Below are positions 1 through 5,387 of a stretch of DNA of 11,026 nt, one piece after another. Both the position numbers and the translations under genes were made by a program. The number at the start of each line of letters is the position of its first letter. Position 1 is the first letter of the stretch. Source of the stretch: DAIOHQ01 sp036744635. GTDB lineage: Bacteria > Planctomycetota > Phycisphaerae > Tepidisphaerales > Tepidisphaeraceae. The DNA lies in the NCBI GenBank assembly GCA_036744635.1, contig DAIOHQ010000171.1:1-11026 (forward strand), read 5' to 3'. The notes under the pieces were generated by a model, which had not been told where the DNA came from, searched no databases, and worked only from the letters and a program-made list of their open reading frames with translations.

Positions 1-4
1 AAGA

Positions 5-32
5 CACAGGTCTGCGAGTACGCCGACCTGTG
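5..32. other. Strong stem-loop at the left edge of the window
   Basis: CACAGGTC (5-12) and GACCTGTG (25-32) form a perfect 8-bp inverted repeat. Inside it, GCG (14-16) pairs with CGC (21-23) around an AGTA loop, with one T/C mismatch between the two stems. No T-tract follows, so it is not a textbook intrinsic terminator. It could belong to the 3' end of a gene left of the window or to the leader of the secreted protein at 137. The pairing is seen directly; the role is not known. Confidence 0.45.
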
Positions 33-90
33 GCACCCAAACTGACCCACTGCCGGAACTTTGATGGTATTTGTTCGTCCCACCCTTGGT

Positions 91-110
91 GATGCCTGAC
101 TGCGGGCATC
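91..110 (+). other. Leader stem-loop upstream of the 137-865 gene
   Basis: GATGCCTG (91-98) pairs with CGGGCATC (103-110), giving eight base pairs including one T-G wobble, around the tetraloop ACTG. It lies 15 bases before the ribosome binding site at 125-130, so it would sit in the 5' untranslated leader if transcription begins further left. Whether it regulates translation cannot be told from the sequence. Confidence 0.35.
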
Positions 111-124
111 GGTTCGGCTATCTC

Positions 125-130
125 AGGGAG
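125..130 (+). promoter_or_regulatory. Ribosome binding site that decides the start of the first gene
   Basis: AGGGAG lies six bases before the ATG at 137 and directly abuts an in-frame ATG at 131. The spacing favours 137, which also places a basic MRK and then a hydrophobic stretch at the N-terminus. An upstream in-frame TTG at 71 has no ribosome binding site and would put non-signal residues before the signal peptide. Confidence 0.6.
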
Positions 131-136
131 ATGACA

Positions 137-865
137 ATGCGGAAGAGCGCACTTGGGGTGACGGTAGTCTTTGGGCTGGGGTTCATGGCAAGTTTGGTCA
201 GCTCGGCGCCACCCGCCACGGAGTCTACAACGCAACCGAACGGGGCAAGCGACAAGGAGATGCTTGAGCGGGCGCTGGAGTCGGTCAGGAAGGAAAATCC
301 CAAGGCGATGGTTGTGCCAGTTCGCTCAAGCAACGCGCACCTGGGGATGTGGGAGCTCGCCAGCCCGTTGGCCGACTATGGGTTTTACTGCGCCACCTTG
401 CGGGAGACGAACGCGGCGCCGGCTCGGCAGTTCATTGCCGTAAGCCGATCCGGCAAGGTCACGACGCCGTTCGACAGCAAGCAGTTGGGTGAGTTGCTGG
501 TGGCCGCCGACAAGCGGCAGTGGAAAGATGAAGAATACCTCAAGGCGGCGTATCTGTACGTCCACCTGAGCACGACGGCCAGTCAGGATGGATGGAAGGT
601 GCTGGCCAGGCCCGAGGATTTCACGGCAATCGAGGTGAACATGGCGGCGGTGGGGCCGGGGGTGGAGAAGCAGCAGCAGGCGGCCCAGCAGATCAAGGCG
701 CCGGTGGTGGAGCGCGGCCAGGCCGACGCATCCGCCCCGGTGGTGCGGTTCTATGAGTGGCACCTCATCGGGGGCGCCTTTCGCAGGTGGAGCATCACCT
801 TCGGCGATGGCGTACAGGCCCAGACGCAGGAACTGGGGCGGTTTGGCGGCGGCGGTTACGACTGA
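137..865 (+). CDS. Hypothetical secreted protein
   Basis: A 242-residue protein of unknown function. MRK is followed by a hydrophobic segment at about residues 7-22 and a likely signal peptidase I site after VSSA (about residue 24), so export is likely. A Pro/Thr/Ser-rich linker (25-38) leads into a charged helical stretch (39-56) and a mixed alpha/beta body. There is one cysteine in the mature part (Cys85). Residues 176-188 are very rich in Gln and Ala (EKQQQAAQQIK), and the C-terminus is Gly-rich (RFGGGGYD). I recognise no catalytic motif or named domain. The start at 137 was chosen for its ribosome binding site and signal peptide; a TTG at 71 is the longest possible start. It is convergent with the redoxin gene, whose stop lies 74 bases away, and shares no operon with it. 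Coding status rests on length, RBS and signal peptide. Confidence 0.75.
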   Translation: MRKSALGVTVVFGLGFMASLVSSAPPATESTTQPNGASDKEMLERALESVRKENPKAMVVPVRSSNAHLGMWELASPLADYGFYCATLRETNAAPARQFIAVSRSGKVTTPFDSKQLGELLVAADKRQWKDEEYLKAAYLYVHLSTTASQDGWKVLARPEDFTAIEVNMAAVGPGVEKQQQAAQQIKAPVVERGQADASAPVVRFYEWHLIGGAFRRWSITFGDGVQAQTQELGRFGGGGYD

Positions 866-939
866 GCGGGGCGGCGATAAGCCGGGGCCGATATTGCTCT
901 CTCCGCCGATGCTGCTGCCACGCTGGGCGCGGGTTTGGG

Positions 940-1545
940 TCAGTCCGCCCACTTCACGTGGCAGCCGTAGCTCTTGGTCTCGGGAGTGGAGACGGACTTA
1001 CTGGCCAGAAGCTCCTGCAGGGCCTGATCGACGTAGTTGGTGCGCTCGGTGGCCTTGCCGTCGGGATCGTTGTCGATGGCGCCCATGTAGGCGAGTTTGC
1101 CATCCTTGTCGATCACGAACATGTCGGGCGTGGTGGTGGCGCCGTAGGCTTTGGCCACATCGGTCTTGACGTCATTGAGGATCGAGTAGCTGAGCTTGTG
1201 GTCGTCGATGAAGGATTTCATCGCGTCGGCGGAATAATGTCCGGTGGAATTGATCGCCAGCCAGACCACGCCCTGCTCGGCGTATTTGTCGGCGAGCGTT
1301 GCCATGGTCTTGGCCTTGTAGTGGCGCTGGACATAGGGACAGGCCGGGTTGAGCCATTCCAGCACGACCAGCTTGCCCTGCAACTCTGAGAGCTTGATCT
1401 CCTTGCCCTCCTGGTTGGTCAGCGAGAAGTCGGGAGCGGCCTGGCCGAGGGCGGCCTTGTTCCCGCCTGCGGCGGGCTCGTTCTTGGCGAGCAGCGAGAG
1501 GGAGACGATGGCGATGAGTGCCATGGGGAAGAGAATCTTGCGCAT
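940..1545 (-). CDS. Secreted redoxin (thioredoxin-fold, AhpC/TSA-type)
   Basis: A 201-residue exported thiol oxidoreductase of the redoxin/AhpC-TSA group. Residues 1-20 (MRKILF, then a hydrophobic run) form a signal peptide or membrane anchor. The thioredoxin fold begins near residue 34 with G.AAPDFSLTNQEGK. The active-site region is WLNPACPYVQRHY, with the nucleophilic Cys69. The position that would complete a CXXC motif is Val72, so a classic dithiol site is absent. The cis-proline motif is TTTPDMFVID (Pro140). A second cysteine, Cys195, sits in the C-terminal tail SYGCHVKW, which is characteristic of this subgroup and probably acts as the resolving residue. It is the second gene of an operon: its ATG begins one base after the stop of the DsbD-like gene, which implies translational coupling. 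Substrate (peroxide or protein disulfide) cannot be told from sequence. An earlier in-frame start at 1647 was rejected: it lacks a signal peptide and overlaps the upstream gene. Confidence 0.9.
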   Translation of the reverse strand: MRKILFPMALIAIVSLSLLAKNEPAAGGNKAALGQAAPDFSLTNQEGKEIKLSELQGKLVVLEWLNPACPYVQRHYKAKTMATLADKYAEQGVVWLAINSTGHYSADAMKSFIDDHKLSYSILNDVKTDVAKAYGATTTPDMFVIDKDGKLAYMGAIDNDPDGKATERTNYVDQALQELLASKSVSTPETKSYGCHVKWAD

Positions 1546-1546
1546 A

Positions 1547-2464
1547 TCATTTCTCCTGGTGAATTTCATCGCTTGGTTCTGTCGCCGCCGCATCAGCCGA
1601 GCGAAGTGCATCCAGCGACACATCGAGCACAAACCCCCTCCGTTCATGATTGGTATACTCGCAGACCACGAGCATCGGCAAGACCCGAGTCGATAGCGCC
1701 TGGCCTTTCAGCACGCGGGCGCTCAAGGCGATCTTGGTGTGCCGGCCATCGTGCTTGACCTCAATCCCCTCGACCCGCAGGTTCTTGACCTCTTCGGGAA
1801 ACAGCTTGACCGACTCAATCTTGCCATCCCAGGCGAGCTCGATCTCGGCGCGGCCGGCGGTTGATTCGCTGGGTCGCGTCAGGGTGTTGGCGGTAACGGT
1901 GGCGCCGGCAACGGCGGCGGTGGTCGGCATCTGGCGGGCCCACTCGGCGAACAGCGGAGTCTTGGCCGGCTCCGAGCGTTGCGCCACCGGAAGCTGCAGC
2001 GACAGGTCTCGCGAGCCGGGGATGCAGACATCTTTACAGGCCAGCCATGTGGCCTTGGCTTTGAGCACGACGGGAATGCCAGGCTCAAGTTTCGGAGGCG
2101 CTGTGATGCGGGCGGTCAACATCACCTGGCGCTCGTAGCCGTACATCACCGCTCCACCGCCCTGGGAAAATTCCATCGGCAGCGGATAGGGAAGCTCCTC
2201 CACTACAAACCCTTCTGGCAGGCTCCATTGCACGGTGGTCGGCCGGCCGGAATCTCCCGGGTTTTTCCAATAGAGATGCCAGCCGGCATCAGGAACCTCC
2301 AACAGTACGCCGACGGTGAAGGTCTGGCCGGGGGCGATACTTTTGACATCGGCCAGCAGGCTGACATACACCGCGCCGTCGGGGGGTGTTTCCGGCGTTC
2401 CCCGCGCCGGTGCGCACACAGCAAACACTGCAACCCATGCCAATATCAGCCGAATTCGTTTCAT
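1547..2464 (-). CDS. DsbD/ScsB-type N-terminal periplasmic domain protein, stand-alone
   Basis: A 305-residue exported protein matching the N-terminal periplasmic domain of the DsbD/ScsB thiol:disulfide interchange family. Residues 1-22 form a signal peptide (MKRIRLIL, hydrophobic core, then ARG). The family signatures are GWHLYWKNPGDSG (61-73), a Pro-rich strand region with VMYGYERQV (106-114), and the redox motif WLACKDVCIPG with Cys143 and Cys147. A second beta-rich stretch fills about residues 190-290. In full-length family members this region is followed by eight membrane helices and a thioredoxin domain; here the protein stops, and a separate redoxin gene follows one base later. It presumably passes electrons to or from exported partners; the membrane partner is not in the window. 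ATG at 2464 is preferred over a TTG at 2482 because it begins the signal peptide; neither has a strong ribosome binding site. Confidence 0.87.
   Translation of the reverse strand: MKRIRLILAWVAVFAVCAPARGTPETPPDGAVYVSLLADVKSIAPGQTFTVGVLLEVPDAGWHLYWKNPGDSGRPTTVQWSLPEGFVVEELPYPLPMEFSQGGGAVMYGYERQVMLTARITAPPKLEPGIPVVLKAKATWLACKDVCIPGSRDLSLQLPVAQRSEPAKTPLFAEWARQMPTTAAVAGATVTANTLTRPSESTAGRAEIELAWDGKIESVKLFPEEVKNLRVEGIEVKHDGRHTKIALSARVLKGQALSTRVLPMLVVCEYTNHERRGFVLDVSLDALRSADAAATEPSDEIHQEK
1552..1557 (-). promoter_or_regulatory. Ribosome binding site of the redoxin, inside the upstream gene
   Basis: On the minus strand AGGAGA lies six bases before the ATG at 1545-1543 and within the last codons of the DsbD-like gene, whose TGA occupies 1549-1547. 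Ribosomes ending the first gene are thus positioned on the site for the second, the arrangement of translational coupling. It also fixes the redoxin start. Confidence 0.7.
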
Positions 2465-2740
2465 GCTGCTCAATCCCACCAATCTTAGGCGCGGCCTCTA
2501 TCACAACGACACACCATCCGGACTATTGTTGCAAACACGCGATCTTTATCCGGGATTAGCGCCTGCCCGCCGGCATTGGACCAGTGCAAACGCGTCGGGT
2601 TTCTCTTTCCTTTCCCGGCCGCGCTCGATACAATAATCGGGCGTATGGGGCGATGGCGGAGGCTTCCTCCCCGTCGGACCAAACCCAAGTGTTGCGGTTG
2701 ACGCTCACAAAAGAACGGCCAGGGTAAGTCCAGAGACGAT
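2465..2740. promoter_or_regulatory. Divergent intergenic region, DsbD-like operon / HNH gene
   Basis: This 276-base stretch must hold the promoters of both divergent units. A possible -10 box for the HNH gene is TACAAT (2629-2634), with only a poor -35 (TTTCCT, 2606-2611, 17-base spacing). CATTGGACCAGTG (2574-2586) is a near-perfect 13-bp palindrome of operator type. TGCAAAC occurs twice in direct orientation (2530-2536 and 2585-2591), each followed by CGCG within two bases. I found no convincing minus-strand promoter. All these elements are weak and could be chance. Confidence 0.3.
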
Positions 2741-3433
2741 ATGCACCGCATTGCAGCTTCCAACCCGCCTGCTCCCAGCTTCGCGGCCGGGCCGTCGCTG
2801 GCACCGGCGCTCAGCGCCAACGTGCTGGTGCTGAACCGCTTTTACCAGGCCATCCGGGTGGTCAACGTGCGCCGGGCGTTCTCGCTGCTGTGCCGCGATC
2901 TGGCCGAGGTGGTACACATCGAGACCGACGCCAAGGGCGAGAGCAAGTGGCAGAATCTCGCCTTCGTCGAATGGCAGGAGCTGTCAGCGCTGAAGGCCGA
3001 GTTCGAGCCGGATGGCTACGACTGGATCCACACCGTGCGCTTCCAGATCGCGGTGCCGCGCATCATTCGCCTGCTGGGGTATGACAAGCTGCCCCGCCAG
3101 GAAGTGAAGTTCAACCGGCGCAACATCTACGCCCGCGACTCCAACCGCTGCCAGTATTGCGGCAAGCGCATGCCCACCAGCGAGCTGTCGCTGGACCATG
3201 TCGTGCCCAAGAGCCAGGGCGGGCGGAGCAGTTGGGAAAACATCGTCTGCTGCTGCGTGAAGTGCAACGTCAAGAAAGGCGGCCGCACCCCCGAGCAGGC
3301 CCACCTGCACCTGATCACCAAGCCGGTCAAGCCCAAGCGCAGCCCGGTCATCAACATTCGCCTCGCCGATGAGCGCTATTCGAGCTGGAAGCAGTTCCTG
3401 GATACCGCGTATTGGACGGTGGAGCTGAAGTAG
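2741..3433 (+). CDS. HNH endonuclease family protein
   Basis: A 230-residue protein. After a low-complexity N-terminus (1-25), a conserved segment ANVLVLNRFYQAIRVVNVRR (26-45) and AFSLLCRDLAEVVHIE precede a C-terminal HNH module: R..IYARDSNRCQYCGK (Cys137, Cys140), LDHVVPKSQGG (Asp152, His153), W.NIV (Asn167), and a second zinc pair Cys172/Cys175 in CVKCN, followed by KKGGRTP. The betabeta-alpha-metal motif predicts a Mg2+-dependent nuclease with a structural zinc; Cys170 and Cys171 extend the second zinc knuckle into a CCC run. The overall architecture is that of a widespread chromosomal HNH family of unknown physiological role, not an obvious restriction enzyme, homing enzyme or toxin; no methylase or immunity gene adjoins it. 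The ribosome binding site is weak (AGAGACGAT before the ATG at 2741). It is divergent from the redox operon and 36 bases upstream of a small zinc-ribbon ORF. Confidence 0.88.
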   Translation: MHRIAASNPPAPSFAAGPSLAPALSANVLVLNRFYQAIRVVNVRRAFSLLCRDLAEVVHIETDAKGESKWQNLAFVEWQELSALKAEFEPDGYDWIHTVRFQIAVPRIIRLLGYDKLPRQEVKFNRRNIYARDSNRCQYCGKRMPTSELSLDHVVPKSQGGRSSWENIVCCCVKCNVKKGGRTPEQAHLHLITKPVKPKRSPVINIRLADERYSSWKQFLDTAYWTVELK

Positions 3434-3469
3434 ACGGTTCTGTCGGCCGGCGCGGAGGCAGCAAAATCT

Positions 3470-3658
3470 ATGATTTGGCTCGGCGCTTGCGGCGCTTGCG
3501 CGTGCATGATGCTTCCTGCGCTGCGCGTGAAGCGATTTTGTCGAGAGAGCCGCCGGCTGTGGCGCATGCGGCGCGGGCTGTGCGGCGGAGGTGGATACGA
3601 CTTGCAGGAAACGCCGGGGCGCTGTCCGGAATGCGGGACAATGATCGAGGATATGTGA
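3470..3658 (+). CDS. Small zinc-ribbon-like protein, planctomycete YDL..TP.RCPECG type (possibly degraded)
   Basis: A 62-residue ORF. Its C-terminal third, LCGGGGYDLQETPGRCPECG, matches the short zinc ribbon common in planctomycete proteins (CxxCGYDLR.TP.RCPECG). Cys38, Cys52 and Cys55 are present, but the expected second ligand is Gly41 (codon GGT, 3590-3592; TGT would be Cys), so the zinc site is incomplete. The N-terminal part (CGACAC, then basic residues) is not recognisable. GGAGG at 3454-3458 lies 11 bases before the ATG, a usable but long spacing. It follows the HNH gene on the same strand and converges on lpdA, whose stop is 11 bases away. It may be a real small protein, or the C-terminal remnant of a larger one that has lost a ligand. 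The match to the signature is seen; functionality is uncertain. Confidence 0.5.
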   Translation: MIWLGACGACACMMLPALRVKRFCRESRRLWRMRRGLCGGGGYDLQETPGRCPECGTMIEDM

Positions 3659-3669
3659 GGATTCGGTTG

Positions 3670-5109
3670 CTATAGATGTATCGCCCGCGCGTCCGCCACG
3701 CCGGCGGCTTCCATTACCGCCTCGGACATCGTCGGATGGGGGTGCATGGCTTCGATGATTTCGGCTTCGGTGGCTTCCAGCTTGCGGGCTAGGACCAGCT
3801 CGGCCAGCAGCTCGGTGACGTTTTCGCCGATCATGTGGACGCCGAGCAGCTCGCCGGTTTGCTTGTCGAAGATGAGCTTGACGAATCCCTCGGATTGGCC
3901 GGCGGCCAGGGCTCGGCCGCTGACGCTGAAGGGGAACTTGCCGATCTTCAATTCCCGGCCCTCCTCGCGCAGCTTTTTCTCGATCGATCCCATGCTGGCC
4001 ACCTGGGGGTGGGTGTAGGTGCAGCCGGGAATGTAGCGGTAGTCGATCTGGTGATCGGAAACGCCGCAGATACGCTCGACGCAGTAGACCGCCTCATGGT
4101 GGGCGACGTGAGCCAGATCGGGATGGCGGTAGCCGGCCATCAACGATTTCTCCGGCCAGTGGATGCTGATGCAGTCGCCGATGGCCCAGACGTTTTCGAC
4201 GCTGGTGCGGTATTCCTGATCGGTCTGGACGCGACCTTTGAAGAGTTCCAGCTTCGCCTCCGGGCAGGCCAGGGCGTCGGTGTTTCCGATGACGCCGATG
4301 GCCACCAGAACCACATCCGCCTCGACGGTACTGGCTTCGCCCTTGGCGCTTTTGAGATGCAGCTTCACGCCGGCGGCCGACTGTTCGAGCTTCTCCATTT
4401 TGGTATCGACGTGGCAGGCGATGCCGCGCTTCTGGAAGCTGCGCTGCAGCACCAACGCCACATCCGGATCTTCTATGGGCAGAAGCTGGGGGAGCATCTC
4501 GATCAGCGTGACTTCGGTGCCGACGGCGTTGTAGAAATCGGCGAACTCGCAGCCGATGGCGCCGGCACCGATGATGGCAAGACGTTTGGGCTGCTGGGGC
4601 AGGTTCATCGCCTCGCGCGAGGTGATGACCTGCTTGCCGTCGAAGGCCACGCCCGGCAGCGGCGTCGGCTTGGCGCCGCTGGCCAGGATGACGTGCTCGG
4701 CGGTGTATTCCTTTTGGCCGTCCTTGCTGGTGACGCGCACGCGATGGGCGCCGATGAGCTGGCCGACGCCGATCTCGTGCTTCACCTCGTGCTTGCGGAA
4801 GAGGTGGGCGATCCCCTTGGAGAGCTTCTCGGCGATTCCGCGGCTGCGGGCGATGATCTTGGAAAAATCGACCTTGATCTCGCCGACGGTTACGCCGCGA
4901 TCGGCGGCCTCGGTGCGAATGCGGCGGATGAATGCGCCATCTTCCAGCAGGGCTTTGGTGGGAATGCACCCCCAGTTCAGGCAGGTGCCGCCGAGGTTTT
5001 CCTTCTCGACGCAGAGCACGCGTTTTTTAAGCTGGCCGGCACGAATGGCGGCCGCATATCCGGCGGGTCCGCCGCCGATGACGATGATGTCGAAGTTATA
5101 ATTGGCCAT
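3670..5109 (-). CDS. lpdA: Dihydrolipoyl dehydrogenase (E3)
   Basis: A 479-residue flavoprotein that reoxidises dihydrolipoamide with NAD+, the E3 subunit of pyruvate and 2-oxoglutarate dehydrogenase complexes and the glycine cleavage system; cytoplasmic. The FAD-binding motif is VIGGGPAGYAA (10-20). The redox disulfide is GGTCLNWGCIPTK with Cys43 and Cys48. The NAD-binding motif is GAGAIGCEF (181-189), the second FAD motif AIGD (309-312), and the C-terminal catalytic dyad HPHPTMSE has His458 and Glu463. All catalytic residues are present and the length is normal for the family (about 460-480). A segment between AIGD and LAH (313-331) is about 13 residues longer than in the E. coli enzyme. 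The gene is isolated here: no E1 or E2 genes adjoin it. Start at 5109 gives MANYNFD, a typical N-terminus, although no clear ribosome binding site precedes it (CCCCCGGACC before the ATG). Confidence 0.96.
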   Translation of the reverse strand: MANYNFDIIVIGGGPAGYAAAIRAGQLKKRVLCVEKENLGGTCLNWGCIPTKALLEDGAFIRRIRTEAADRGVTVGEIKVDFSKIIARSRGIAEKLSKGIAHLFRKHEVKHEIGVGQLIGAHRVRVTSKDGQKEYTAEHVILASGAKPTPLPGVAFDGKQVITSREAMNLPQQPKRLAIIGAGAIGCEFADFYNAVGTEVTLIEMLPQLLPIEDPDVALVLQRSFQKRGIACHVDTKMEKLEQSAAGVKLHLKSAKGEASTVEADVVLVAIGVIGNTDALACPEAKLELFKGRVQTDQEYRTSVENVWAIGDCISIHWPEKSLMAGYRHPDLAHVAHHEAVYCVERICGVSDHQIDYRYIPGCTYTHPQVASMGSIEKKLREEGRELKIGKFPFSVSGRALAAGQSEGFVKLIFDKQTGELLGVHMIGENVTELLAELVLARKLEATEAEIIEAMHPHPTMSEAVMEAAGVADARAIHL

Positions 5110-5156
5110 GGTCCGGGGGATTCTAGGGAGTTGTGTTCAGAAAGAAATGGCGGGGC

Positions 5157-5164
5157 GGGGGGGG
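5157..5164. repeat. G8 homopolymer upstream of lpdA
   Basis: Eight G in a row (C8 on the lpdA coding strand), 48-55 bases before the lpdA start and close to another GGGG (5152-5155). The tract lies where a promoter or leader of lpdA would be expected. Confidence 0.6.
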
Positions 5165-5180
5165 TAGGACGCGTATCGCT

Positions 5181-5362
5181 CCTGCGTAGCACGGGTTTTC
5201 CTGAACCCGTGCATAGCGGTCCATATTCTCTCACGGCGCGTCGTTCGAGAAATCACATCGCTCGCGCTGGCCACGGTGCTCGGCATGGGTTGAAAACCCA
5301 TGCTACGGGAGAAGATCGCTGCGCTTCGAGCGCATGGGCTGGTAGCGCTGGTAGCCCATGCC
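5181..5362. repeat. Cluster of three related palindromic elements (REP-like)
   Basis: Three hairpins share the core GCAYGGGYT...ARCCCRTGC. Copy 1: GCACGGGTT (5189-5197) with AACCCGTGC (5204-5212), loop TTCCTG. Copy 2: GCATGGGTT (5283-5291) with AACCCATGC (5295-5303), loop GAA. Copy 3: GCATGGGCT (5332-5340) with AGCCCATGC (5353-5361), loop of 12 that contains the palindrome AGCGCT. All three stems are perfect 9-mers although the bases differ, which shows compensating changes. Read on the minus strand copy 2 becomes GTAGCATGGGTTTTC-AACCCATGC, the same design as copy 1 on the plus strand (GTAGCACGGGTTTTC...), so they are in opposite orientations. A further small hairpin GCGCT-TCG-AGCGC occupies 5321-5333. 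ATCGCT occurs 9, 21 and 12 bases before the three cores. Short dispersed palindromes of this look are common between planctomycete genes; their mobility and function are unknown. They fill most of the gap between the toroid/DUF4159 gene and lpdA. Confidence 0.75.
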
Positions 5363-5387
5363 ACATTGGACGCGATTTGGATCGGGG

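Noticed and set aside
71..136. N-terminal extension of the first gene from a TTG start
   Set aside because: No RBS for the TTG, a leader hairpin lies inside it, and it would bury the signal peptide.
866..939. Bidirectional terminator between the convergent first two genes
   Set aside because: Only a weak GGCGG/CCGCC pairing across a long loop and no T-tract on either strand.
326..952. A 208-codon minus-strand open frame across the first gene
   Set aside because: No RBS, His/Arg/Leu-rich shadow translation, overlaps the redoxin 3' end; the plus-strand frame has an RBS and signal peptide.
5332..5361. Intrinsic terminator of the toroid/DUF4159 gene
   Set aside because: The hairpin is well placed after the stop codon, but no T-tract follows on the minus strand and it belongs to a three-copy repeat family.
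5181..5362. CRISPR-like array
   Set aside because: The three elements are palindromes of differing sequence, orientation and spacing, with no constant spacers and no cas genes.
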